A stretch of 64,000 nucleotides of DNA, taken from Alteromonas sp. CI.11.F.A3. Lineage in GTDB: Bacteria; Pseudomonadota; Gammaproteobacteria; Enterobacterales; Alteromonadaceae. Below the pieces are notes generated by a model, which was not told the origin of the DNA, made no database searches, and saw only the letters and a program-made list of their open reading frames with translations. Shown here in pieces: positions 29,647 to 38,617 of this stretch (within the stretch, counting starts at the first letter, position 1; each line of letters starts with the position of its first letter). Where the stretch lies: NCBI RefSeq assembly GCF_032925565.1, contig NZ_CP136708.1, forward strand, positions 4,340,001 through 4,404,000, in the 5' to 3' direction. Position numbers and translations under genes: made by a program.

Positions 29647-30315
29647 ATGCGTTGTTTCATTGGTTTAGATTTACATTCAACAGAAAAGTTAGCCCTTGAT
29701 AGTTGGCGGCAACAAGCCCTTCCAGAGGTGACAGCCCGCAACATGTTCACTCTTTCTGAGGGCCGAGCCCAAAACGAAGGTAGAAGGAAAAAAGGTAAAG
29801 AAAGTAAAGGTAAAAGGCGTGACTCAGGTGCATCCCAACCTTATGCGGTAAACGCAGCCAATTACCATATGACCTTAAGTTTTCTTGGCCATATTACTCA
29901 CCGTCAGCATGAGGCGTTAGTCGCTGAACTCGATACGCTAGTACATTCACCATTTTCCCTAACGTTAGACACTACCGGTATTTGGAATGGCCCAAAGATT
30001 CTCTTCGCCGCACCAGAGTCACCACCAGCAGAGCTTATGGCGTTGGCTAAATCGACTCGTAAAGCCGCCAGAGCGGCAGCGATAGAAGTGGATGGCAAAG
30101 GATTTTCGCCCCATGTCACTGTTATTCGAAAAGCCACAGTGGCGCTACCTGTGCCTTTGTATACACCTCATGTAGAAATGCACGCCTCGGCGTTTCACTT
30201 GTTTGAATCAGTCTCAACACCGCAAGGGGTTACGTACCCAATTAGGCAAAGTTGGAATTTAAGGCACAATATGTCGGTGCGTGAAAAGCTACGCCGAGGA
30301 ATTAATGATGAGTAG
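29647..30315 (+). CDS. thpR: RNA 2',3'-cyclic phosphodiesterase (LigT/ThpR) with basic insert
   Basis: A 2H phosphoesterase that opens 2',3'-cyclic phosphates on RNA. Both HxT motifs are present: NYHMTLSFLGH and FSPHVTVIRKA. The protein is 222 residues against about 176 in E. coli. The excess is largely a strongly basic insert just before the first motif (GRAQNEGRRKKGKESKGKRRDSG, split here only for description). I chose the ATG at 29647 with AGAGGAG upstream rather than an earlier TTG at 29623. It is divergent from hrpB, as in enteric genomes. Confidence 0.9.
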   Translation: MRCFIGLDLHSTEKLALDSWRQQALPEVTARNMFTLSEGRAQNEGRRKKGKESKGKRRDSGASQPYAVNAANYHMTLSFLGHITHRQHEALVAELDTLVHSPFSLTLDTTGIWNGPKILFAAPESPPAELMALAKSTRKAARAAAIEVDGKGFSPHVTVIRKATVALPVPLYTPHVEMHASAFHLFESVSTPQGVTYPIRQSWNLRHNMSVREKLRRGINDE

Positions 30316-30359
30316 TTCGGCAACCATCATTCATCGGGTGATATTATTTATAGCCAAAT

Positions 30360-30382
30360 AGCCTATTTCAGTTAGGCTTTTT
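30360..30382 (+). terminator. Terminator after thpR
   Basis: AGCCTA (30360-30365) pairs with TAGGCT (30373-30378) around a 7-base loop and is followed by TTTTC. A short but typical intrinsic terminator, 45 bases after the thpR stop. Confidence 0.65.
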
Positions 30383-30454
30383 CACCCTAAAAGCCTTTAC
30401 TTCACTGGCGTAGCTGGGTAAAAAGGGGGTCTTATTTAGTGAGACCTCAATTCC

Positions 30455-31309
30455 ATGCAACAAACGTTTCGATTAGTAATAGATTGCCCTGACCAAATTG
30501 GCTTAGTTGCCAGTGTTTCTCAGTTTTTAGCTAGCCATGGTGCCACCATTGTTGAAGCTAACCATCACACCGATTTACAAACCGGTAGATTCTTTATGCG
30601 CCACGAAATTGGTGCCGATTCTATTGGGTTAGATTACGACAGCTTTTTAGCAGAATTTGCGCCTTTGGCTAACGAATTCCAAATGAATTGGAAGCTCTCT
30701 GATTCAGGCAAGAAGCAGCGCGTTGCCTTGCTAGGCAGTGTGGAATCTCACTGTATGGTTGATTTACTGCATCGCTGGCACACCGGTGAGCTTGATTGCG
30801 ATATTCCGTGCATTATTGGTAACCACCCGCAAATGAAGCAATTTGCTGATTGGTACAAAGTACCGTTTCACTGGGTAGACTTTAAAGCTCTTGGTAAAGA
30901 AGCGGCGTTTGCGCAAATCTCAACCTTGTTGGAAGAGTATAAAATCGACCTGACGGTACTTGCCCGTTTTATGCAAATTTTGCCCGATACGCTATGCCAA
31001 CAGCTTCAAGGTAAAGCCATTAATATTCACCATAGCTTTTTACCGAGCTTTGCTGGGGCTAAACCTTACCAACAGGCTTACGATCGCGGCGTTAAGTTAA
31101 TTGGGGCAACCTGCCATTACGTCACAAAAGACCTAGACGAAGGCCCTATTATTGAGCAAAGCGTAAAGCGTATTAGTCACAGCGACAGCGCGGTTGATAT
31201 GGTAAGAAAAGGCAAAGACTGTGAAGTAACCGCTCTTGCCCATGGCGTACGTTATCATTTAGAAGACCGCGTAATTATTCATCGCAATAAAACCGTGGTA
31301 TTTGCGTAA
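30455..31309 (+). CDS. purU: Formyltetrahydrofolate deformylase
   Basis: Hydrolyses 10-formyl-THF to THF and formate, which balances one-carbon pools and feeds formate to PurT. An N-terminal ACT domain (FRLVIDCPDQIGLVASVSQFLASHGATIVEANHHTD) is followed by a formyltransferase-type domain with the catalytic Asn-His in NIHHSFLPSFAGAKPYQQAYDRG and the Asp in KDLDEGPIIEQ. It is 284 residues, the E. coli length class. The ATG at 30455 matches the family start. It is a single gene, ended by a strong terminator. Confidence 0.94.
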   Translation: MQQTFRLVIDCPDQIGLVASVSQFLASHGATIVEANHHTDLQTGRFFMRHEIGADSIGLDYDSFLAEFAPLANEFQMNWKLSDSGKKQRVALLGSVESHCMVDLLHRWHTGELDCDIPCIIGNHPQMKQFADWYKVPFHWVDFKALGKEAAFAQISTLLEEYKIDLTVLARFMQILPDTLCQQLQGKAINIHHSFLPSFAGAKPYQQAYDRGVKLIGATCHYVTKDLDEGPIIEQSVKRISHSDSAVDMVRKGKDCEVTALAHGVRYHLEDRVIIHRNKTVVFA

Positions 31310-31343
31310 GACACCGTTTTATCAATACGGCAATAAGATAAAC

Positions 31344-31395
31344 AAAAAAGCCAGACGAGAGTGCAGTGTGTGAAGTGACTCGTCTGGCTTTTTTT
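31344..31395 (+). terminator. Terminator after purU
   Basis: A perfect 16-bp stem: AAAAAAGCCAGACGAG (31344-31359) and CTCGTCTGGCTTTTTT (31379-31394), with a 19-base loop and a T-run. The A-rich left arm could also act on the minus strand. Confidence 0.93.
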
Positions 31396-31500
31396 AATTC
31401 TGCGCTTTAACGCGGCGCTGCCCCTTGATGTGAGGCTACCCCTTATTGTAATGCTAGTGCCGGGCACTTATTATAATTCTGGTCTGCCGCCTATCTAACG

Positions 31501-32019
31501 TTATACCGATAGCGCGGCAATTTGCCTGCGTAACTTAACGTAATACCACGCATTTGAAATAGCGAACAAGGCTTCGGTTATGGCCAGCCCCCAGGTTTGG
31601 GTAGCCACACCGTAAACCGTAAAGTTTATCGAGCCAATTATCATACAAATGCGCAACCCTGCTTCTTTGCAATGTAACTCGCCAAAGCGATACACCATAA
31701 ACGTCAGTACTGGCATAAGTTCTAGCAAACCCGTCTTACCCGTAAGGGTATTGATACTTGCCACAAGCACCGTCATTAAAGCCAAAATAATGTAGGTGGC
31801 ATAGGCAGGTAATAGCTTTTGAGTGACTACTCGATAGGTGGTACTCATCCCCGCCACCATAATCACTACTACCCCGCCCCAAGCTTGTTCAAAAGCAAGC
31901 AGGCTGGCTAGCGCCACACACAATCCTAAATTCAATAATAAAAGTTTGCGCTCTGTGTTGGACCAAAACGATCCAATAGCAAACAATACCGGAATTGCAT
32001 GAAGCAACAATTCGAACAC
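31501..32019 (-). CDS. YgjV-like inner-membrane protein
   Basis: A 172-residue hydrophobic protein with five to six membrane helices and the look of the YgjV family (IGSFWSNTERKLLLLNLGLCVALASLLAFEQAWGGVVVIMVAGMSTTYRV; later YGVATQTWGLAITEALFAISNAWYYVKLRR). The family has no established function. The start ATG at 32019 has AAGGAG a few bases upstream on the minus strand. The assignment is from memory of the pattern. Confidence 0.65.
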   Translation of the reverse strand: MFELLLHAIPVLFAIGSFWSNTERKLLLLNLGLCVALASLLAFEQAWGGVVVIMVAGMSTTYRVVTQKLLPAYATYIILALMTVLVASINTLTGKTGLLELMPVLTFMVYRFGELHCKEAGLRICMIIGSINFTVYGVATQTWGLAITEALFAISNAWYYVKLRRQIAALSV

Positions 32020-32353
32020 GCCAATACTCCTTACACGATGACAAATTAGTGATAAGTGGGAATTTCAATGGTGCGAAGTGTATTGGTTAAGGCAAAATTT
32101 TCAATTGGTTTTATTCTCTTTTCGATGAGTGTCATATAGGCGCTATTACTCGCATACTCGTTGGTCTAGCGGCTTAATACGTTAAGAGACATTTAAGTTA
32201 GTTTTGCTATGACATAGTATGGGTAGGGAATGAACGTAAGGTAGATAAAGCGAGAGTCTATCCTACCCTATAGTGGTGAAAACAAGCTTGCTTTACAGAG
32301 CGATAAGAAAAGATTAAAAAGAAAACATAACCATAATAAGACAGGAATAAATA
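32020..32353. other. Intergenic region upstream of dcp
   Basis: A 334-base divergent gap between the YgjV-like gene and dcp. It should hold both promoters. An imperfect dyad (GGTAG ... CTACC, with TAGATA / TCTATC partly paired) lies at about 32240-32269. A 23-codon frame at 32068-32139 lacks convincing support. AGGAA before the ATG at 32354 is the ribosome site for dcp. Confidence 0.4.
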
Positions 32354-34546
32354 ATGGGAAAATTTAAAACTTCACTCACCGCCATGGCGGTAGTGGTTGC
32401 ACTTAGTGCTTGTTCTGAGCAAAAAGCCCCTCAGACAACTTCAGTAGACACTACTGAAGCAGCCGCAACAGAAACTCAGCAGTTCGACAATGTGCTACTG
32501 CAAGAATTTAAAGGCCCGTACGGCGGCGTTCCCGCTTTCGATGAAATGAAACTCGAAGACCTAAAGCCGGCCCTTGAAAAAGCCATGGAACTCAATCTTA
32601 AAGAGATTGATGAAATTGCGAATAACCCTGAGCCTCCTACGTTTGAAAACGTTATTGTGGAGATGGAACGTTCAGGTAGCGAGCTTAGCCGCGTATTTCG
32701 TTACTACGGCATTTGGAGTGCGAATAAATCAAGCCCTGAATTTCGTGCTATCCAAGTAGAAATGTCACCCAAGTTGTCAGCATTTTCTACCAAAATAACC
32801 CAGAACGAAAAGTTGTTTGAACGTGTTAAAGCGGTATATGAGTCTGAAGAATTATCGACGCTTACCGAAGAAGAGCAGCGTATTGCCTGGATGACCTACA
32901 ACGAATTCGCACGCAATGGCGCCACCTTAGACAGCGAAGCGAAAAAGCGCTATGCCGCAATCAACGAAGAGTTAGCTACCCTTTATACGTCGTTCTCAAA
33001 TAACGTACTGGCGGATGAAGAAAATTACGTAACGTATATTACTGAAGACCAACTAGATGGCTTGCCTGAGTCTTTCGTAAAAGGCGCTAAATCTGCAGCA
33101 GAAAGTCGTGGTGAGTCGGGTAAATACGCAATTACCAATACCCGTTCTTCAATGGATCCTTTCCTAACGTACTCTACGAACCGTGAGCTACGTGAAAAAG
33201 TATGGAACACCTACTACAGTCGTGGCGACAACGCAGATGAGTTTGATAACAACGAAACCATTAAACGCATCCTCACATTGCGTGATGAGCGCGTAGAATT
33301 ACTTGGGTATGAAAACTATGCCCAGTGGCGTTTAGAAGATCGCATGGCGAAGTCACCTGAAAACGCCATGGATCTTATGATGAAGGTTTGGCCTGCTGCC
33401 ATTGCACGTGTTGAACAAGAAGTAGCCGATATGCAAGCCATAGCTGATGCTGAAGGTGCTGATATCACAATTGCACCTTGGGACTATCGCTTTTATGCAG
33501 AAAAAGTTCGCCAAGCAAAGTACGACCTAGACTCGAACGAAGTGAAGCAATACTTGCAGTTAGATAAGCTTCGCGATGCTATGTTCTATGTGGCTGGTCG
33601 TTTGTTTAACTTCAACTTTACGCCTGTAGAAGAAGGCAAAGTACCGGTATTCCACGAAGACGTTAAAGTATGGGAAGTGACCGACAAAGATTCTGGTGAA
33701 CACATTGGTTTGTGGTACTTAGATCCGTTCTCTCGTAAAGGGAAGCGTTCTGGGGCATGGGCAACAACCTATCGTTCATCAACAACCTTCGACGGCAAAA
33801 AGACCGTGTTGTCTTCTAACAACTCTAACTTCGTAAAAGGGGCTGAAGGCGAACCTACACTTATTTCATTTGATGATGCAGAAACCTATTTCCACGAATT
33901 TGGACACGCACTGCATTTCTTATCTGCTGACGTGAAATACCCTTCTTCGCACTCGGGCGTACGTGATTACACTGAGTTCCAGTCGCAACTATTAGAGCGT
34001 TGGTTAACCACCGACGAAGTCATTAATCAGTTCTTAGTACATTATGAAACCGGTGAGCCTATCCCTGCTGAGCTGGTTGCTAAGATTAAGAAGGCATCAA
34101 CCTTTAATGAAGGTTTCAAAACCACTGAGTATATGGCCTCTGCCATTATGGATTTGAAATACCATACGACTGATCCAGCTAATATTGAGCCAGATACCTT
34201 TGAACGTGAAGAGCTTACAAAGCTAGGCATGCCAGAAGAGATTGTTATGCGTCACCGCACACCTCACTTTGGTCACGTATTCTCGGGTGAAGGTTATGCC
34301 GCAGCCTATTACGGCTATATGTGGGCAGAAGTACTTACCGCTGATGCATCAGAAGCCTTTATGGAAGCACCGGGTGGATTTTACGACAAAGAAGTGGGCG
34401 ATCGCTTAGTGAAGTATCTCTTTTCAGTTCGTAATGCGATGGATCCAGCAAAAGCCTATCGCAAATTCCGCGGCCGTGATGCCAAAGTTGACGCGTTAAT
34501 GCGTGACCGAGGTTTCCCTATCCCTGAAGATAAAAGCGAAGATTAA
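32354..34546 (+). CDS. dcp: M3 family peptidyl-dipeptidase, lipoprotein
   Basis: A zinc metallopeptidase of the thimet/Dcp family that removes C-terminal dipeptides. It is 730 residues with a lipoprotein signal (MAVVVALSAC, lipid Cys near residue 22), so it is anchored in the envelope rather than cytoplasmic as in E. coli Dcp. The zinc site is His514-Glu-Phe-Gly-His518 (ETYFHEFGHALHFL), with the third ligand Glu in the downstream DYTEFQSQLLE. Further M3 features are GHVFSGEGYAAAYYGYMWAEV and the final RDRGF. A Ser/Thr/Glu-rich linker follows the lipobox. It is a single gene with its own terminator. Confidence 0.93.
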   Translation: MGKFKTSLTAMAVVVALSACSEQKAPQTTSVDTTEAAATETQQFDNVLLQEFKGPYGGVPAFDEMKLEDLKPALEKAMELNLKEIDEIANNPEPPTFENVIVEMERSGSELSRVFRYYGIWSANKSSPEFRAIQVEMSPKLSAFSTKITQNEKLFERVKAVYESEELSTLTEEEQRIAWMTYNEFARNGATLDSEAKKRYAAINEELATLYTSFSNNVLADEENYVTYITEDQLDGLPESFVKGAKSAAESRGESGKYAITNTRSSMDPFLTYSTNRELREKVWNTYYSRGDNADEFDNNETIKRILTLRDERVELLGYENYAQWRLEDRMAKSPENAMDLMMKVWPAAIARVEQEVADMQAIADAEGADITIAPWDYRFYAEKVRQAKYDLDSNEVKQYLQLDKLRDAMFYVAGRLFNFNFTPVEEGKVPVFHEDVKVWEVTDKDSGEHIGLWYLDPFSRKGKRSGAWATTYRSSTTFDGKKTVLSSNNSNFVKGAEGEPTLISFDDAETYFHEFGHALHFLSADVKYPSSHSGVRDYTEFQSQLLERWLTTDEVINQFLVHYETGEPIPAELVAKIKKASTFNEGFKTTEYMASAIMDLKYHTTDPANIEPDTFEREELTKLGMPEEIVMRHRTPHFGHVFSGEGYAAAYYGYMWAEVLTADASEAFMEAPGGFYDKEVGDRLVKYLFSVRNAMDPAKAYRKFRGRDAKVDALMRDRGFPIPEDKSED

Positions 34547-34565
34547 TCGCTAAACCTCTCTAAAT

Positions 34566-34609
34566 AAGCCGCGATATTGAGAATATTCATCTCATTTCGC
34601 GGCTTTTTC
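34566..34609 (+). terminator. Terminator after dcp
   Basis: AAGCCGCGA (34566-34574) pairs with TCGCGGCTT (34597-34605), an inner GAGAAT/ATTC helix may extend it, and TTTTTC follows. The remaining 260 bases to the next gene show no clear element. Confidence 0.85.
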
Positions 34610-34872
34610 TTGACCTTTCGGTCAATTTAACCTCAAAATCATCTTATCGGCTTTTATACGTCGAAAGTATAATAATTCGCGATTGTCAGCCGATATAAAC
34701 ACAATAATAAAAAAACTAGTGCGCACTACCTCTCCTCGTGTTTCATGAAGTGATTAATAACCTGCAACTAAGCAGCTACGTAGACGCTAACAGTAATAAC
34801 CCAACGCCCAAGACGTGACTGTGCCTGCAGTGCAGCGTCGTTATTTCAGCAGTCAAAATATGGTCGGAAGTT

Positions 34873-36783
34873 ATGACTTTGAGTATTAAACAAAAACTGA
34901 TTATTTCACTAATGGTGGCCGTATTGGCAGCCTCTATCTTGGTAGGCTCGATTAGCCAATGGATAGCCCGAGACTTAGTAAAAGAAAACATGGAGCAGCT
35001 TCAACTTCCTTCACTGTTGAAGCAAATAGGTAATCAGGTAGACAGAGAAGCCAGTGTGATGCTTTCTGTTGCCCATGGCATTGCATCCAACCCTGATATT
35101 TTAGCTTGGTCGGCAGCAGGCGCTGATAGTTCAGGTGAAAGGCGACTTATCGCTTATCTGAACGATATCGTGAATTTCAACGACTTAACCGTTGCCTCTT
35201 TCGTCGATAGAAAAACCACCAAGTATTGGAACCAAGACGGTTTTTTACGGGTGCTGAAAAACGATGAATTCGACGGCTGGTTTTTCGCTTACCGTGATAG
35301 TGGTACGCCAATTTCACTTAGCTTGTACAACGAACCTGGACAAGGTTATAGATTGTTCGCAAACTTCCAACAAACTGCAGGCCGAGGCATGTCAGGGGTA
35401 GCTAAGTCAGTGGACGAGCTACTAGACATAATAAACGCGGTAAAAATTGCCCAAACCGGTTTCGTGTATTTGGTTGATGGTGAAGGCACTATTATTGCCC
35501 ACCCTGACACTAGTCTATTGGGAAAATCCAAACTGAGCGCGATTAGTGGCACAGATGCGTCACGGTCGTTACTGCAACAGCGTGACTTTGCGATGGCAAC
35601 CAGTGAAGTAAACTCCGATAACGTCCTTTTTGCTAGCACGTATGTAGAAAAATCCGGTTGGTACGTGGTTGCCCAAGTACCAGAACAAGAGCTTTATGCC
35701 TCGTTAAATGCCGGCAGTCGACAAATCATTTTATGGTCTATTGCCATTGCGGGCTTGTTTGCCCTGCTTGGTATTTGGCTGGCATCGTCTCTTACAAAAC
35801 CTATCGAATCACTGGCTGATATTTTCCAGCAACTTGGAAAAGGGCAAGGCGATTTACGTTCAAGAATTGACGTACCAGAACAAAAAGAAACCGCTCGACT
35901 GGTTGAAGGCTTCAATAGCTTTATTGATCACCTTCACAGTACGATTGCATCGGTAGCTAAAACTAGCCAAGCTCTTAAAGCGTCGGCTAAAGAAGTGGCT
36001 AGCCAATCGCAGCAAAATGAACGCTCTACGCGTAGTCAGCGTGACCAAACCATTCAGGCAGCAACAGCATTAACTGAAATGGGTAGTACGGTAACCGAGG
36101 TCGCACAGTCTGCTACTTATGCGGCGCAAAATGCGAATCGTGCCACTGAAAGCTCGCAAGAAGGCCGCCTATTTACCCAAAAAGCGGTGCACGCAATATC
36201 GAATCTTTCTACCCAAGTAGAAAGTGTGTCTGAGGTTATTCAATCTCTTGATGAGCACACTGCGGCTATTGGCGGCATACTTGATACTATTCGTAGTATT
36301 TCAGAGCAAACGAACTTGCTTGCGCTGAATGCAGCTATAGAAGCCGCTCGGGCTGGCGATCATGGTAGAGGCTTCTCAGTTGTGGCCGATGAAGTTCGTA
36401 CCCTTGCTCAGCGTGCAGCTGTCGCCACTGATGAAATTCAGATCAAGATTGATAAGTTCCAGCTAGACTCCAAAACGGCAGTTTCTCAAATGCAAGACAG
36501 CAAAGCCCAAACCAAAGAAGTGGTTGGCGCTACCGATGATATCGATAAGCTGTTGCAGAAAATTGCCGAGGAAATCGTGCTGATTAACGATGTGAATACC
36601 CAAGTGGCCACCGCCACAGAACAACAAGCTACCGTCGTTGAAGATATTAGCCGGAGTATTAATGAGATAAGTTCATCGAGTGATGAAACTCTTAATGCTA
36701 CACATGTGTTGGTAGGGGTTAGCGAGAAGCTCGACGAATTAGCCAACGAACTGGCTCAAGAAGTGAGTCAGTTTAAATTATAA
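34873..36783 (+). CDS. Methyl-accepting chemotaxis protein, dCache-type sensor
   Basis: A 636-residue chemoreceptor. Two membrane spans (about 10-31 and 285-305) bracket a periplasmic double-Cache sensor domain; the membrane-distal module is followed by the typical [17 protein letters not shown] of the second. HAMP follows ([27 protein letters not shown]), then a long coiled-coil signalling domain with the highly conserved hairpin tip [40 protein letters not shown]. There is no C-terminal CheR/CheB pentapeptide. The start ATG at 34873 has CGGAAG upstream. The ligand cannot be read from sequence. No che genes are adjacent. Confidence 0.93.
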   Translation: MTLSIKQKLIISLMVAVLAASILVGSISQWIARDLVKENMEQLQLPSLLKQIGNQVDREASVMLSVAHGIASNPDILAWSAAGADSSGERRLIAYLNDIVNFNDLTVASFVDRKTTKYWNQDGFLRVLKNDEFDGWFFAYRDSGTPISLSLYNEPGQGYRLFANFQQTAGRGMSGVAKSVDELLDIINAVKIAQTGFVYLVDGEGTIIAHPDTSLLGKSKLSAISGTDASRSLLQQRDFAMATSEVNSDNVLFASTYVEKSGWYVVAQVPEQELYASLNAGSRQIILWSIAIAGLFALLGIWLASSLTKPIESLADIFQQLGKGQGDLRSRIDVPEQKETARLVEGFNSFIDHLHSTIASVAKTSQALKASAKEVASQSQQNERSTRSQRDQTIQAATALTEMGSTVTEVAQSATYAAQNANRATESSQEGRLFTQKAVHAISNLSTQVESVSEVIQSLDEHTAAIGGILDTIRSISEQTNLLALNAAIEAARAGDHGRGFSVVADEVRTLAQRAAVATDEIQIKIDKFQLDSKTAVSQMQDSKAQTKEVVGATDDIDKLLQKIAEEIVLINDVNTQVATATEQQATVVEDISRSINEISSSSDETLNATHVLVGVSEKLDELANELAQEVSQFKL

Positions 36784-36803
36784 AACGATAAATGCTATTA
36801 GCG

Positions 36804-37391
36804 TTAAAATGCGATGGCGTATTGGAGTTTTACCTGGTTGTCGTGGGCTTCGTTCCACGGCAACTGGATTGTTGCGCTGTCCGACTTCCATGACTCTCTA
36901 GAAGCCGCAACCGTCAGTGTGTGCCGTGCTTCCATTAACGGAACCTCAAAATACACACTCGCTGTAGTACTGGTAGGGAGTTGAATCACTTCGGCAACGG
37001 GAATAGAAATTTCATGTTCAGGACGAATTTTGTGGCTTAACCCAACCCGGTAACTTCCTTTATCCCACCAACTCACTACCTCAAATTCATGGCTTTTAAC
37101 CCGCTGAGCGAGTACCCCATAATCGAGTAAGCCTTTGTTGTAGTGCACAATGGCTTCCAAATTGAAGCTTTTAGTGAATTGCTGATTGACCACTAACTGA
37201 TATTGCTTCTGCTTACAGCCTTTAAATCTAATTTTGTTTTTAGATAATGCGATGGAAAAAGTATCATCCAAACTTACATATTCACTCAACCACTGTTCAG
37301 CATCTTCTATCGCTGAAGCAGATGCAGACATCGATACCCATGCACTTTGAAGCGCTGTAAGCATCACTATAAGCTGAGAGAATCTACGCAT
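36804..37391 (-). CDS. Exported protein of unknown function
   Basis: A 195-residue protein with a signal peptide (RRFSQLIVMLTALQSAWVSMSASASA). The mature part looks rich in beta strands and aromatic residues (YQLVVNQQFTKSFNLEAIVHYNKGLLDYGVL, FEVVSWWDKGSYRVGLSHKI, TASVYFEVPLMEARHTLTVAA). It ends in a Phe after alternating hydrophobic residues (NQVKLQYAIAF), a pattern seen in outer-membrane beta-barrels. A small barrel is therefore possible but not shown. I do not recognise the family. It is convergent with the chemoreceptor and on the same strand as the lipoprotein gene upstream. Confidence 0.6.
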   Translation of the reverse strand: MRRFSQLIVMLTALQSAWVSMSASASAIEDAEQWLSEYVSLDDTFSIALSKNKIRFKGCKQKQYQLVVNQQFTKSFNLEAIVHYNKGLLDYGVLAQRVKSHEFEVVSWWDKGSYRVGLSHKIRPEHEISIPVAEVIQLPTSTTASVYFEVPLMEARHTLTVAASRESWKSDSATIQLPWNEAHDNQVKLQYAIAF

Positions 37392-37507
37392 TAAACCGGT
37401 TACCTAATATGCAAAAGCAGAGTAGAACCTTATATAATCACGAAGTGTAAAGCGTGGGAATTAGCCATTATGCTAACCCCCTTTAAGTGATTAAAATATA
37501 GACGAAT

Positions 37508-38371
37508 TTATTTTTGAATAATTTTAACTTCGGTAAGCGATGCCTTGCGATGCCCAGCAGCTTCTTCTGAAAACCAGTAATTGCCATTGTCATCTACACA
37601 GACACCTTCTACCTGTTTATAAGCAGGTAACGGCCAAATATTAATAGGAACAAACTGACTATCAACCTGTGCAATAAAAGTATCAAAGTTACCAAAAGGG
37701 TCTGATTTATAGCCCACAATCACGTAAAGGTTTCGTGCAGCATCGTAATCGGCTCCAGTAATAACGCCTGGTAAACCTTCGATTTGCGCAAACGCGGTTA
37801 ATGTTTGTGGTTGGGTAGACTCGTTAACTTCATACACCTTGGCCACGCCAGTGCGCCAGCTTTTCGAAAATAAAATTAGCTTTCCGTTGGCATACACCAT
37901 GGCCTCAGAATCAAAATCGTGGGCATAAGGCATATTGCTACTTGGCTCGTTACCTTCGTAGGTTACTGTCATCGTCACAATATCGTTAAGGTCGTTTTTA
38001 TGAACCTTATAAATAGTAAGACTCTCGCGACGGCCTTTATTATTGCCAACATCTGCCACGTACCAATGGGTTGAACTTGCCGTAACCGCTTCCCAGTCGA
38101 TGTTGTCTAACGCCAGTCTATCGGTTTTGACCATCTTTCCTTCATAAGATAAGTGAAACAATTCCGGCTTGTTGCCAGAGTCGTTCAAACTCACAAGTGT
38201 TGATGCATTACAAAACAGACCCGACGTTTCTTCCAACACATCAGGAAGTACCGTTAACTCACCCACTGATATTTTCGTTTGGGCTTCAGGGTATGAAGCA
38301 GCACAACCAGTAAGTAACGAGAGCGAAAAAAACGTAGCAACTGCTACAGGTAAAAATGAGTGATTAAGCAA
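37508..38371 (-). CDS. Lipoprotein with predicted beta-propeller fold
   Basis: A 287-residue protein with a lipobox (SLLTGCAAS, lipid Cys about residue 23). The mature part has repeated propeller-like blades: LEETSGLFCNASTLVSLNDSGNKPELFHLS, NIDWEAVTASSTHWYVADVGNNKG, HDFDSEAMVYANGKLILFSKSW, PGVITGADYDAARNLYVIVGY, QVEGVCVDDNGNYWFSEEA. This recalls SdiA-regulated or esterase-like propeller proteins. The recurring acidic turns may bind Ca2+. No catalytic residue can be assigned, and no partner genes are evident. Confidence 0.65.
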   Translation of the reverse strand: MLNHSFLPVAVATFFSLSLLTGCAASYPEAQTKISVGELTVLPDVLEETSGLFCNASTLVSLNDSGNKPELFHLSYEGKMVKTDRLALDNIDWEAVTASSTHWYVADVGNNKGRRESLTIYKVHKNDLNDIVTMTVTYEGNEPSSNMPYAHDFDSEAMVYANGKLILFSKSWRTGVAKVYEVNESTQPQTLTAFAQIEGLPGVITGADYDAARNLYVIVGYKSDPFGNFDTFIAQVDSQFVPINIWPLPAYKQVEGVCVDDNGNYWFSEEAAGHRKASLTEVKIIQK

Positions 38372-38572
38372 CGTTATAGTCCGTTGATAAGGCGCTCTTT
38401 GGCGCGTAATAAATGAAGTCTTAAAATACTACGCTTCCCCTTCCACGACAACGTTGAATATAAGCGAATTGATCCCTCATGGGCTAAACTCTGTTTTAAT
38501 CATATTGCGCTTATACGAAAGTCTCTGTCGGCATGTAGATAAGTTGCTATATGATGGAACCGCATAACAATA

Positions 38573-38592
38573 TAAGTATGGCTACATACTTA
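38573..38592. repeat. Dyad just upstream of the antiporter gene
   Basis: TAAGTATGGCTACATACTTA has perfect 8-base arms and a 4-base centre. It lies 26 bases before the start codon and 12 bases before the AAGGGA ribosome site. It could be an operator or a small 5'-UTR hairpin. Confidence 0.5.
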
Positions 38593-38617
38593 GCATTATA
38601 AAATAAGGGAACACGCA

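Noticed and set aside
32068..32139. Possible 23-residue hydrophobic peptide (MVRSVLVKAKFSIG...) before dcp
   Set aside because: Only a weak GGGA upstream, very short, and no operon partner; likely chance.
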